A DNA stretch of 64,000 nt from an uncultured Verrucomicrobiae bacterium (GTDB lineage Bacteria; Verrucomicrobiota; Verrucomicrobiia; Limisphaerales; AAA164-E04). The stretch covers positions 3,860,876-3,924,875 of the forward strand of contig OX638380.1 of the NCBI GenBank assembly GCA_951813855.1, read 5' to 3'. Positions 1-9,504 of this stretch are shown piece after piece. Numbering within the stretch: position 1 is the first letter of the stretch; the number at the start of each line of letters is the position of its first letter. The notes under the pieces were generated by a model, which was given only the letters and a program-made list of their open reading frames with translations, was not told where the DNA came from and did no database searches. The position numbers and the translations under genes were made by a program.

Positions 1-1
1 C

Positions 2-2902
2 GTGGAATTCGAATGGGGCACCGATATCTATCGAGCCCGGCAATTGGTGCAGGAACGGTTGGAAATGGTTTCGGGCGATTTGCCGCCCGGTATTCGTACC
101 TACCTGACCCCGATCGCTTCGTTGATGGGGGAGATCGTTCTGATCGGCATGCACAGCGCTTCCGGCGAGATTTCGGCGAGGGATTTACGCACCGTCGCCG
201 ATTGGACCGTCCGAAGACGGCTACAGGGCATTCCGGGCGTGGCGGAAGTGTTGGCGATGGGCGGGGGAGTCAAGCAGGTCCAGATTCAACCGGATCCTCA
301 GCGCATGCGCGCCTTGGGAGTGAGTTTCTCCGAATTGCGGCATGCCGCCGAAGAGGTGGCCAGCAGTACTACGGGAGGTTTTTTTACGGCTTCTCCGCAG
401 GAAATCATGGTTCGCAATTTGGCGATGACCGTTGAGTTGGACGAAATCGGCGCCACGGTAGTCAAACAGGAATCTGACCGGTCAATCACTGTCGGTGACG
501 TGGCCGACGTAGTTTGGGAAATCGAACCGATGAGAGGCGACGCCGCCGTCAACGGCATACCCGGTGTGATCCTCAGCGTGACCAAGGCGCCGGGATTCGA
601 CACGATCCGACTGACCGATTTGGTCGAACGGAAACTTGCCGAGTTGCAAACCGTCCTGCCGGAAGACGTCGAATTGACCATGTTGTTTCAGCAGGCCGAT
701 TTCATCCGGCTCGCGATCGACAATCTCAAGGAAGTGATTCGAGACGGGGGCCTGATGGTGGTGGTCATTCTGATTCTGTTTCTCATGAGTTTGCGCTCGG
801 CCGGCATCACGCTGTTGGCCATACCGCTTTCGTTCGCGATTACGTTTTTGGTCTTTTCCGTGATGGGCATCGGCGTCAACGCCATGACTCTCGGCGGTTT
901 GGCGGTAACCATCGGGATGGTGGTCGACGATGCGATCGTGGATGTCGAAAACGTCAATCGGCGATTGCGCGAAAGCTTGGTTCGGGAAGCTCGCCGGTCA
1001 GGCGAGTACTTGCATGAATTATCGCTCGGGAAGCGTTATTCCTGGGATTATCCCAGCCTTTTCACGCGCCGGGAAACTATCGCCAACGCCTCTATCGAAG
1101 TCAGGAATTCGATTTTTTACGCTACGTTGTTCATCATCATGGCTTTTCTGCCGTTGTTGGGATTGCAGGGAGTGGCCGGTCGGTTGTTCACCCCGATCGC
1201 CATCGCCACGATCGTCAGCATGGGCGCCTCCTTTCTGATTTCGCTGACAGTCATTCCGGTGCTATGCTCGCTGATTCTGCATCCGAAAGTCCGTTCCAGT
1301 ATTCATGACGGATGGCTGATCAGGCTAGTTAAAGGGATCGTGAAACGCACTTGGTTGCGGTTGGCCCTGGACGCTCCTTTGGCGTTGCTTTGCGGAGTCG
1401 GCGCTTTGCTGGCCTTCGCGGTTTCCCTCTGGCCGGTTATGGGCAAGGATTTCTTACCGAAGTTTCGGGAGGAAACCGTGTTGGTAGCCATGACCGCCGC
1501 TCCCGGCACGTCGTTGCGGCAGACCGGCGAGTTGGCCGATATCGTCGATCGTTTGCTGTTGACGATTCCGGAAGTTAAATTGACGGGACGCCGCCTCGGA
1601 AGAGCCGAACGGGGGGATCATGTCGTACCGGTGTCCACGGTCGAATTCGATGTTCAATTGCATGAAAACGGTCGCCCACGTCAGGAAATTCTGGATGAGA
1701 TGCGTTCCAAATTGCGGACGATCCCCGGCACGTTTTCGGCCTTGAGCGGGCCGTTGGCGGATCGGATCGGCCATACGATCAGCGGCGTGTCGGCTCAGAT
1801 TGCGATCAAGATCTTCGGCCCGGAATTGGACGAATTGCAACGGTTGGGACAAAAAATCCAAAGTGTCGCCCGCGAAATTCCGGGATTGGAACAGGCGCGA
1901 ATCGAGCAACAGGCTCCGATATCGCAACTTCGAATCGAGATGGACCGTCAGCGGGCTCAGGCTTACGGCGTGACGGCGGGTTCGCTCAACCGGCAATTGT
2001 CTTCGTTAATCGGCGGCGAGACTGTCGGCTTGTTGTATCAAGGGCCGAGAACGATCGACTTGGTGTTGCGGTTGCCCCGAGCCTGGCGCGAGTCGCCGGA
2101 ACGATTGTCCGAAACGTACATCGATACCGTGGGCGGCGACCAAATTCCGTTGCGCCTCATCGCGGATCTTCGTTGGGCGGCCGGACCGAATCTCATTCTT
2201 CGCGAAAACATGGAACGTCGTTTCGTGGTGAGTATCAATCCTACGTCTGGGGATCTGGATTCCTTGGTCGAGCGGTTGAGGGAACAGCTGTCACGAAATC
2301 TGGTTTTACCCGAGGGGTACCGGATCAGTTTCGAGGGCGAATATCTGGAGAGAAAGACGACCAATCGGCGGATTATGATACTGAGCGCGCTGGTGTTAGC
2401 ACTCATGGCATTGCTGTTGTACCGTTATTTCGGAAGCGCGCTGTTCACCGTTCAAGTGTTGTGCGACATCCCCTTGGCCTTGGTGGGAGGCTTGATTTTG
2501 ACGAAACTGCTGATCGGCACGATCAGCAGCGCTTCCTTGATCGGGATGATCGCGGTGGCTGGCATCGCGGTGCGCAACAGTGTGATGATGTTGTCTCATT
2601 TTCTTCATCTGATGCGCCATGAAGACGAAAAATTCAATCGCGAGATGGTTGAGCGGGGTTCGTTGGAACGTTTGATTCCGGTGATGTTGACGGCGCTTTC
2701 GGCCGGATTCGCCTTGATTCCGCTGGTGTTGGCGGCGGACGCTCCCGGAAAGGAACTGCTGCATCCGGTCGCGGTGGTGATCGTGGGGGGGTTGTTCAGT
2801 TCGACGTTATTGGGCTTGGGCGTGACGCCGGCGGTATTCTATCTGTTCGGGAAAAAGGCGGCGGAGCGGGCGGTGACTCGCGGGGCGTTGGCGACCGCTT
2901 GA
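2..2902 (+). CDS. Heavy-metal RND efflux permease (CusA/CzcA-like), 5' end cut by window
   Basis: Inner-membrane proton-driven RND pump subunit that would form a tripartite complex with a periplasmic adaptor and an outer-membrane channel to export metal ions or other cations. The frame is open from the first base and begins inside the N-terminal porter domain, so roughly 80-100 residues are missing. Visible features are the first porter domain, a TM block with the motif GMVVDDAIVDVEN (residues about 301-313), a second porter domain containing ISGVSAQIAIKIFGPELD, which is typical of the heavy-metal (HME) branch, and a final TM block ending near AVFYLFGKK. The insertion between TM blocks (about residues 320-355) is typical of CzcA-like proteins. 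A small Cys-rich lipoprotein follows after 70 bp and probably belongs to the same unit. The substrate cannot be told from sequence. Confidence 0.9.
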   Translation: MEFEWGTDIYRARQLVQERLEMVSGDLPPGIRTYLTPIASLMGEIVLIGMHSASGEISARDLRTVADWTVRRRLQGIPGVAEVLAMGGGVKQVQIQPDPQRMRALGVSFSELRHAAEEVASSTTGGFFTASPQEIMVRNLAMTVELDEIGATVVKQESDRSITVGDVADVVWEIEPMRGDAAVNGIPGVILSVTKAPGFDTIRLTDLVERKLAELQTVLPEDVELTMLFQQADFIRLAIDNLKEVIRDGGLMVVVILILFLMSLRSAGITLLAIPLSFAITFLVFSVMGIGVNAMTLGGLAVTIGMVVDDAIVDVENVNRRLRESLVREARRSGEYLHELSLGKRYSWDYPSLFTRRETIANASIEVRNSIFYATLFIIMAFLPLLGLQGVAGRLFTPIAIATIVSMGASFLISLTVIPVLCSLILHPKVRSSIHDGWLIRLVKGIVKRTWLRLALDAPLALLCGVGALLAFAVSLWPVMGKDFLPKFREETVLVAMTAAPGTSLRQTGELADIVDRLLLTIPEVKLTGRRLGRAERGDHVVPVSTVEFDVQLHENGRPRQEILDEMRSKLRTIPGTFSALSGPLADRIGHTISGVSAQIAIKIFGPELDELQRLGQKIQSVAREIPGLEQARIEQQAPISQLRIEMDRQRAQAYGVTAGSLNRQLSSLIGGETVGLLYQGPRTIDLVLRLPRAWRESPERLSETYIDTVGGDQIPLRLIADLRWAAGPNLILRENMERRFVVSINPTSGDLDSLVERLREQLSRNLVLPEGYRISFEGEYLERKTTNRRIMILSALVLALMALLLYRYFGSALFTVQVLCDIPLALVGGLILTKLLIGTISSASLIGMIAVAGIAVRNSVMMLSHFLHLMRHEDEKFNREMVERGSLERLIPVMLTALSAGFALIPLVLAADAPGKELLHPVAVVIVGGLFSSTLLGLGVTPAVFYLFGKKAAERAVTRGALATA

Positions 2903-2971
2903 AGCGGACCGTTGCCCGTGCGGGAAAACGAGACTTGCCGATCGAGAAAAACGGATTAGGGTGGATGGAGA

Positions 2972-3493
2972 ATGAGCGCGATAAAATATTTTCTGACATT
3001 GGGAGTGATCGGGTGGTTAGTTCTGGGACTGGGGGGATGCGGCGATTCCGATTCCGATGGCGGAGCGGAACGACAGGAAAACGCCTCAGCGTCGACCGCC
3101 ACTCACAGTCACTCCGGAGTCAAGGAAACGCCCGGGCCTAACGGCGGACGAGTCATCAAGAGCGTTCAACCGGCGTTTGAGTTCTTCGTGCTGAAAAATC
3201 GCCATGTGCAACTGACTTACTTGGACGATCAAATGCAACCCATACCGGCCGTGATCAACGCGAGAATCAGTCTGATCGGAGGGGACCGAATGTCGCCGTC
3301 ATCGCTGACTTTCATGAAATCAGGCGACGTGTTGCAATCCGACAAGCCGTTACCGCCGGGAGATAGATATCCGGTGATACTGACGATCGAACAAAATTCG
3401 GAGATCATACCCGTGCAGGAAAAGTTCAATGTCGATTTTTCCGTGTGCGGATCTTGCAATTTGCAAGAATACGCCTGTATTTGCGGACATTGA
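2972..3493 (+). CDS. Putative lipoprotein with Cys-rich C-terminus, linked to RND pump
   Basis: 173 aa. The N-terminus has a short hydrophobic segment ending in LGLGGC, a good lipobox, so the mature protein should be lipid-anchored at Cys23. A Ser/Asp/Ala/His-rich linker (including THSHSG) follows, then a domain of about 110 residues that I cannot assign. The last 16 residues contain CGSCNLQEYACICGH, four Cys and a His within 15 residues, which looks like a metal site. The ATG is preceded by GGATGGAG at good spacing. Position directly downstream of the RND permease suggests a periplasmic metal-binding accessory. That role is inference; the family is not recognised. Confidence 0.7.
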   Translation: MSAIKYFLTLGVIGWLVLGLGGCGDSDSDGGAERQENASASTATHSHSGVKETPGPNGGRVIKSVQPAFEFFVLKNRHVQLTYLDDQMQPIPAVINARISLIGGDRMSPSSLTFMKSGDVLQSDKPLPPGDRYPVILTIEQNSEIIPVQEKFNVDFSVCGSCNLQEYACICGH

Positions 3494-3730
3494 AGATCTT
3501 GGACGGAAACTAAACCGCAGGCGAAGGAAGCCGATCGATTTTCGCTGGCCGGCACCTTCGGTCGTTCGAGGCGGGGAACAGCGCTGGCGGGGTCAAACTC
3601 GGGTTTCGACCCGATCGCTTGGGAATACCGCCCTGCAAAGAAGAAACGGTTTTGCAAGATATCCGAATTTAGCTTTCCTTGCGGTTATAATTAGGAAGTT
3701 TCAAGTGAGGAGGATACAGCGGTGACGTTT

Positions 3731-3756
3731 CGACTGTTTTCCTAGAAAAACAGTCG
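3731..3756 (+). terminator. Hairpin, possible terminator of the RND/lipoprotein unit
   Basis: Perfect 10-bp inverted repeat CGACTGTTTT / AAAACAGTCG with a 6-nt loop, followed on the plus strand by GTTTATC. The U-run is short and the hairpin is 238 bp past the lipoprotein stop, so terminator function is tentative. Confidence 0.35.
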
Positions 3757-3798
3757 GTTTATCGACGTATTAATTTCGGTTAAGTTCTACGCTAGGTC

Positions 3799-4047
3799 TC
3801 AGCTGGAGTCGGGTAAATACATCGGAGGCGCATCGTTTCCTGAGGCTATGTGATGGTAGAGGGATTGCCAGTTTGGAATGTTGATTTCCGTAAACAGACT
3901 GCGGATTCGTTCTCGAAGACAGCTGAGTTTTTCTCTTGGGTGAGTGCGGCCTGAAATACCTTGCAGCATCTGAGTTAAATAGTGTCTGGTCCAAAAGGGA
4001 CGATTTTTCAATAAATCCTGCATTTCAAGCGGTTTTTTTTGTAACAT
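3799..4047 (-). CDS. Doubtful small ORF (82 aa) beside the IS element
   Basis: Starts MLQKKPLEMQDLLKNRPFWT and ends NDAPPMYLPDSS. Composition is protein-like (mixed charged, aromatic and hydrophobic residues) and different from the antisense frames elsewhere, but no Shine-Dalgarno is visible and I recognise no family. It could be a remnant carried with the neighbouring IS. Confidence 0.25.
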   Translation of the reverse strand: MLQKKPLEMQDLLKNRPFWTRHYLTQMLQGISGRTHPREKLSCLRERIRSLFTEINIPNWQSLYHHIASGNDAPPMYLPDSS

Positions 4048-4167
4048 TTTGTTCGATTTATTTGTCTAACATTCGAGTCGGAACTTTGATTTTTACCTGA
4101 AAAATGGACTTTCAGCGTCCTTGAGACCAATTGTCAGCATCTTTGAGACTAATCTTCGATTCCTAAC

Positions 4168-5595
4168 ATGAGAATCTTCAGAAGCACTCAACCCGCATTT
4201 CAACCCGCACCCTTCGAGGAAATTAAGTTCGACCCCACGCAACGTGATGGCGTCGTTCGAATCTTGATTGGGCTACAGAGTGTTTATGGTAACGAATCAT
4301 TATGGCTCCAGATACTGCAGCTGCTGGAAAATCATTTTCAACAGTTCGGCGACCAAGGATTCGGTCGTCCGGGCATGAGTGCTTGGACGATTCTAGTTCT
4401 GGCTCTCATCAAACACAGTTTAAGATGCAATTACGATCTTTTGCTAACCCTCGCTAATTATCATAAGCAGTTGCGATTTGTCTTAGGCCATGGTGATTTC
4501 GAACCGGGGGGAGAATATAAACGAACCACCGTGATTCAAAACGTCAATCTCTTGACTCCCGAATTGATTGAGGAAATCAACTTGCTGATCGTCAAGCATG
4601 GGCAGCAGGTTGCGGGGCATCAAGAAGGGGACCAACTCAAAACGCGTTGCGATTCGTTCGTGGTGGAAACGGATGTCCATTATCCCACCGATCTCAATTT
4701 GCTCTATGATTGCATTCGAACTCTGATTCGTGAATGCAAAAAACGGAACCTGAAGGGGTGGAGGCAAAGTCACCATTGGCTGAAGAAGATTCGGAAATTG
4801 TTTTTTTCCGTTCGCACCGCTCAGCTGGCGAACCGCCGTCACGACCAGGTCCAGGCTTATCTGAAGGCCTGCGACCACATCCTGGAGCGAGCCAGTGCGT
4901 CGTGGGATCGGCTGAGGGAGAAAAAGAAGATCAAGGCGAAAAAACACCGGCAAATCCAAGGTTTTTTGAAATGCGGTCGTCTCTTGTCGCGACAAGCGGA
5001 TCGGCGAATTCTACAAGGAGAAACTATTCCGGCGGACGAAAAGATCTATTCCGTATTCGAACCTCATACGCGGTGGATCCAGAAAGGAAAGGCAGGCAAA
5101 CCGGTAGAACTCGGGGTGCCCGTTTGCATCGTGGAAGATCAACACCAATTTGTTTTGACTTATCGGGTCATGTGGCAAGAAGAGGATGTGCACGTGGCCA
5201 TCCCGATCCTCGAGGAGACCAAAAAACTATTTCCAGACTTGTTCAGTTGCAGTTTCGACAAAGGGTTTCATAATCCACTTAATCAGGAGAAACTCCGTGA
5301 GATGGTTCCAGAAGTAACCTTGCCTAAAAAAGGGAAACTTACCAAAAAGGAGCAAGAACGCGAGACTACCGAGGCTTTCAAAACCACCCGGAAGCAACAT
5401 CCCGCTGTCGAATCAGCCATCAACCATTTGGAACACCGAGGCCTCAATCGAGTCTACTCCTACGGCTCAGACGGATTCAAACGCACCGTAGCTCTAGCCG
5501 TTCTCTGTGCCAATTGTTGTCGCCTTGGCAGCCTCGTTCGAAACAAGGAGCTGCAGCGTCTCTCCAAGCCATTGGTTCGTCCGAAAGCGGCTTAA
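4168..5595 (+). mobile_element. ISNCY-type transposase, intact (475 aa)
   Basis: Full-length DDE transposase resembling the ISNCY (ISDol1-like) group: an N-terminal helical region, then the characteristic segment FVVETDVHYPTDLNLLYD (residues about 164-181), a middle Lys/Arg-rich helical segment, and a C-terminal catalytic part with SFDKGFHNP (about 360-368) and AVESAINHLEHRGLNRVY (about 412-429), the last providing the probable catalytic Glu. The frame is uninterrupted, so the element may be active or recently so. Base composition is lower in GC than the chromosomal genes, consistent with acquisition. I could not define terminal inverted repeats with confidence; an imperfect match between about 4084-4101 and about 5644-5660 (CAGGTAAAAATCAAA-like) is the best candidate. 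Confidence 0.85.
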
Positions 5596-5774
5596 CTAAA
5601 TCGCCAAATCAATGTCAAGAATGGGAGGGGTGCGTCTTGAATTCTGTAAAAGATCAAAAAAAATACAATTTAAGATAAATATGTCGATTTAACCACTTAT
5701 TTCGATCTAATTTGAAATTATTTTTTTTAGTTTTTAAAGAAATCAACTATGGATTTTGACTTTTGGACTTGACA

Positions 5775-6911
5775 CTAAATATGATCAATTAAAAAGGCCA
5801 AAAACGTTTCCATCGCTAAAATGGTTATCAAATGCTTGTGGCTATGGCCATAATTGTGGTCAAAATGATAACTTTGATTTTTCAAAGTATTAAACGTTCC
5901 ACTTTCCAGCGAGCCCGACCCGCACGCATCAAACGCTCCAAGGTGTATGGGCAACGGATAAGGCCGTAATCCAACAATGATAATATCTCACCTTCCCCGT
6001 CTCATCGACTTCTCGGTATTCAATGAGATTGACCTTGAGATCGTCCCAGGAGTCGTTAAGGCTCACAACTTTCAAGTAGCTGAACTGATGCCGAATATAA
6101 TGCTTATCGATGATCTCATGTTGTTTGACTTGGGAACTGGTGTCCAGATTTTCGAATAATTTCGAGAGCTTTTTGCGCTTGCTACAATGATATATTCCAT
6201 ATTGAAATCCCGCGACGGTTCAATCATTGGGCCGTCGGTATAAAGCTCATCCAGCAGTACGATGATCTTCATAATAGGGCGTTCGCGGCGTAAATCAGCG
6301 ATGAGTCTTTTGATCGCCCTGAGTTCACAGTCGTTTTTGTTCGTGCCGTCTTGTTGTTGGATCGGTTCGGGAGCCAGGGGAATCACTTGTTTTTGCGCCG
6401 TACGGACGATTACCTCGGCTAATAACTGATGAATAAAACTGACCTTGCCAATCCGGTGCTTGATTTCGCAACTGTTATCGCAATGGACTGAGTCGGAACG
6501 AAACACTCCCGTGCCGTCAATACTAATCAAACACGCCTCATTGATATACCGATAGGATTTTAACATCTTTGCTCGTTGCACGAATGCCAGCAGGGCTTTG
6601 AAAACGGGGTGTAACTGAGCGGGTTCCAGCAAGTCGAGAACCTTTCGCATGGCCGTGTCGGAAGGCACTTTGAGGAACCCGAACAGCCGCTCCATGTTGG
6701 CGCGAATCGTGTTATTATGGCGAGTGTCCCGATCGAATTTCAGAAGAGACGGGTATTTGAGTCGAAACATCGCCAAAGCCGACATCAAATATTGGGTCAG
6801 CGTGAATTCGCGGGGTTGAACTGGCGATACGATTATCTCGGATCGTGATCTCACCGGTTGCAGCAAGCTGTCTATGTTCAAATGTTTCCAGTAACCAGAG
6901 ATCAAAGCCAT
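5775..6911 (-). pseudogene. Frameshifted DDE transposase remnant
   Basis: The main frame (6072-6911) reads from MALISGYWKHLN through LISIDGTGVFRSD, HCDNSCEIKH and VIPLAPEPIQQQDGTNKNDC, a pattern I know from IS4-like DDE transposases. It then loses frame near 6160. Reading the minus strand in a second frame continues the same protein with FENLDTSSQVKQHEIIDKHY...LKVNLIEYREVDETGKVRYYHC and, after another shift near 5895, FNTLKNQSYHFDHNYGHSHKH to a stop at 5775-5777. The original gene was therefore about 380 aa and carries at least two frameshifts. It cannot make an active enzyme. The true N-terminus may extend a little above 6911, where a further homologous-looking frame appears. Confidence 0.8.
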
Positions 6912-7737
6912 TTTCGTTCTTCAGGTGGCCGACCGAAATCGAATTTCTGGTCTGAGATTGCAGATTGAAGCACTCCACCAGACTCGCCGTCAGATGCCGT
7001 GGGCTACGGCTCGAACCAGGGCACACCGGGCGCTACCATACCACGTCTTGGGCATTATGTTGAATAATTTAGAGAAAAGTTTACGAAAGGCGATGGCAGA
7101 ATTCCCAAAACAAAGCCTTTAAGAGCCAGTGGGAGTTGCTGCGAAAAAGCAGAGTTTGGATCTCGTCGAAACGGTCATGTCATCTTCTGATCAGTTGATG
7201 GCGAAGTTTGGATTGGAATAGAATCAGCTCGTTGTGTTCAGATAATTAAACTTTTTTCGGTACCTGAGCAGTTACAATATTTCTGTCATGGTTGGCCGAT
7301 GATTCTAATCTGCCGAAAGTCCATGGAGGAGACCGATCACTCGAAATCTTTCGATTCCCGGAGGCCCCAAACGAAGGGAGCGTAGCGACCGTAGTTTGGG
7401 GCCTCCGGGAATCCACTCATACACCACCATATGGGACACAAGCAAATAATTCGAAATAAAAACGCACGATTTCCCGAAATAACGTGGCGAGTAACACGAG
7501 CCCTGAACGAAGCAAGTGCAGTAGCAGGCCGTCATGCATGAACCCCCCAAGGAGTATTTCGGCTCACCCAAAAAAGCCTTGACAAAGATCAAGATTTCGT
7601 CATGATGTCCCGGAATCCCGGCGTGAGTAGGGGTGACAAAAGGAGGCGATACGAAATTCACCGAGGAGCCAGATTTTAACTGATTCGTCGAAAGGATGGT
7701 TACATCGCTATCTGGGACCCTAACGAGAAAGAACCAC
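6912..7737. other. Non-coding stretch with hairpin repeat copy 1
   Basis: No supportable gene. The 133-bp dispersed repeat at 7311-7443 lies within it and short minus-strand frames run through the repeat (encoding GPPGIERFR-like peptides) without other coding signs. The remaining DNA is AT-rich compared with the chromosome. Confidence 0.5.
7311..7443. repeat. Dispersed 133-bp hairpin repeat, copy 1
   Basis: Matches 33696-33828 over 133 nt with 6 mismatches and no gaps. Its core is a perfect 20-bp inverted repeat, GATTCCCGGAGGCCCCAAAC (7353-7372) with its complement at 7394-7413, around a 21-nt loop. Weaker similarity to the second copy extends left to about 7275. It lies between a dead transposase and the RCC1-repeat gene. 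Confidence 0.9.
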
Positions 7738-9504
7738 ATGAGGACGAAATCGCTGCACATCACGGCTGTTTTAGGAACGACCGCCATCATAGTCGGTACG
7801 CTTGCTCTGGAATTCGATATCAAGGCGCTGGATGCCGATAAAATCGAAGGCAACTCAGAAGCTGCCCATGCTGAATTCACGGCCGTTACGGCGGGAGGCA
7901 ATCACACCGTGGCCTTGAGAACGGACGGTACCGTGGTCGCTTGGGGGGATAACGAATACGGCCAAACGGAGGTGCCGAATGGCCTGAAGGACGTGACGGC
8001 CGTTGCGGCGGGATGGAATCACACCGTGGCCTTGAGAACGGACGGTACCGTGGTCGCTTGGGGGGATAACGAAGAAGGGCAAACGGAGGTGCCGAATGGC
8101 CTGAAGGACGTGACGGCCGTTACGGCGGGAAGCTCTCACACCGTGGCTTTGAGAACGGACGGTACCGTGGTCGCTTGGGGGGGGAACGAATACGGTCAAA
8201 CGGAGGTGCCGAATGGCCTGAAGGACGTGACGGCCATTGCGGCGGGAGGCTTTCGCACCGTGGCCTTGAGAACGGACGGTACCGTGGTCGCTTGGGGGGA
8301 GCACCTAGGCGGTCAACCGGAGATGCCGAATGGCCTGAAGGACGTGATGGCCATTGCGGCGGGAATTTATCACACCGTGGCCTTGAGAACGGACGGTTCT
8401 GTGGTCGTTTGGTGGATCAAGGGTTTCGGTCAAACGGAGGTGCCGAATGGCCTGAAGGACGTGACGGCCATTGCGGCGGGAGGCTTTCACGCCGTGGCCT
8501 TGAGAACAGACGGTACCGTGGTCGCTTGGGGGAATAACGTATACGGTCAAACGGAGGTGCCGAATGGCCTGAAGGACGTGACGGCCATTGCGGCGGGAGG
8601 CTGGCATACCGTGGCCTTGAGAACAGACGGTACCGTGGTCGCTTGGGGGAATAGCGTATCCGGTCAAACGGAGGTGCCGAATGGCCTGAAGGACGTGACG
8701 GCCATTGCGGCGGGAGGCTTTCGCACAGTGGTCTTGAGAACGGACGGTACCGTGGTCGCTTGGGAGAATAACGCAGAGCGTCAAACGGAGGTGCCGAATG
8801 GCCTGAAGGACATAACGGCCATTGCGGCGGGAGCCCAGCACACCGTGGCCTTGAGAACGGACGGTGCCGTGGTCGCTTGGGGGAAGAACGGATACGGCCA
8901 AACGGAAGTGCCGAATGACCTGAAGGACGTGACGGCCATTGCGGCGGGAGACTTTCACACCGTGGCCTTGAGAACGGACGGTACCGTGGTCGCTTGGGGG
9001 AGGAACGAATACGGCCAAACGGAGGTGCCGAATGGCCTGAAGGACGTTACGGCCATTGCGGCGGGATTTGGTCACACCGTGGCCTTGAGAACGGACGGTT
9101 CCATGGTCGCTTGGGGGGATAACGAAGAAGGGCAAACGGAGGTGCCGAATGGCCTGAAGGACGTTACGGCCATTGCGGCGGGATTTGGTCACACCGTGGC
9201 CTTGAGAACGGACGGTACCGTGGTCGCTTGGGGGAGGAACGCTTTCGGTCAAACGGAGGTGCCGCCTGGCTTGAAGGACGTTACGGCCATTGCGGCGGGA
9301 TTTGGTCACACCGTGGCCTTGAGAACGGACGGTATCGTGATCGCTTGGGGGTGGAACAAAAGGGGTCAAACGAAGGTGCCGTATGGCCTGAAGCAGGTGA
9401 CGGCAATTGCGGCAGGAGCCCAGCACACAGTGACCTTGAAGTCTTACGGACACGTGTACGCTTGGGGGTATCACGTCTCAAATTTGTCAGTTGTGGGTCC
9501 CTGA
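7738..9504 (+). CDS. Secreted RCC1-like beta-propeller repeat protein
   Basis: 588 aa from the ATG at 7738 (MRTKSLHITAVLG...), which gives a clear signal peptide with hydrophobic core TAIIVGTLAL; the longer in-frame start 14 codons upstream would precede it with charged residues. From Val50 the protein is built of 39-residue units: AG-x-x-HTVALRTDGTVVAWG-x-N-x-x-GQTEVPNGLKDVTAIA. There are 13 full units and a shorter 14th (IAAGAQHTVTLKSYGHVYAWGYH). RCC1-type repeats form seven-bladed propellers, so 14 units could make two propellers; that is inference. Variation is concentrated at the two residues before HTV and at four to five residues around WG-x-N-x-x-GQ. Partner and function unknown; an extracellular binding role is plausible. 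No operon partner. Confidence 0.85.
   Translation: MRTKSLHITAVLGTTAIIVGTLALEFDIKALDADKIEGNSEAAHAEFTAVTAGGNHTVALRTDGTVVAWGDNEYGQTEVPNGLKDVTAVAAGWNHTVALRTDGTVVAWGDNEEGQTEVPNGLKDVTAVTAGSSHTVALRTDGTVVAWGGNEYGQTEVPNGLKDVTAIAAGGFRTVALRTDGTVVAWGEHLGGQPEMPNGLKDVMAIAAGIYHTVALRTDGSVVVWWIKGFGQTEVPNGLKDVTAIAAGGFHAVALRTDGTVVAWGNNVYGQTEVPNGLKDVTAIAAGGWHTVALRTDGTVVAWGNSVSGQTEVPNGLKDVTAIAAGGFRTVVLRTDGTVVAWENNAERQTEVPNGLKDITAIAAGAQHTVALRTDGAVVAWGKNGYGQTEVPNDLKDVTAIAAGDFHTVALRTDGTVVAWGRNEYGQTEVPNGLKDVTAIAAGFGHTVALRTDGSMVAWGDNEEGQTEVPNGLKDVTAIAAGFGHTVALRTDGTVVAWGRNAFGQTEVPPGLKDVTAIAAGFGHTVALRTDGIVIAWGWNKRGQTKVPYGLKQVTAIAAGAQHTVTLKSYGHVYAWGYHVSNLSVVGP
7885..9476 (+). repeat. Tandem array of 117-bp coding repeats (14 units)
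   Basis: Units begin every 117 bp exactly (7885, 8002, 8119 ... 9406) with no insertions or deletions; the last is truncated. Most of each unit is nearly identical in DNA, including synonymous positions, pointing to recent expansion or ongoing homogenisation. Differences cluster in two short windows per unit. Confidence 0.9.

Larger units (their letters stand above)
3494..4167. other. Gene-poor stretch before IS transposase
   Basis: No convincing gene. The first 230 bp resemble the local GC-rich DNA; from about 3730 the sequence becomes AT-richer, matching the transposase that follows. A hairpin lies at 3731-3756 and a weak minus-strand frame at 3799-4047 (both listed). Just before the transposase ATG the pattern TTGAGACYAAT occurs twice, 21 bp apart (about 4122 and 4143), which may be a transposase-binding or terminal motif. 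Confidence 0.5.

Noticed and set aside
4168..6911. Composite transposon formed by the two transposases
   Set aside because: The transposases belong to different families and one is dead; no matching ends were found around the pair.
8305..9474. 389-aa minus-strand frame across the RCC1 array
   Set aside because: It mirrors the 117-bp repeat in antisense (HLRL...RNGRH units) with Arg/His-rich composition; the plus-strand frame has a signal peptide and a known repeat fold.
7885..9476. CRISPR array
   Set aside because: Period 117 bp with near-identical whole units and no alternating unique spacers; it is a coding tandem repeat.
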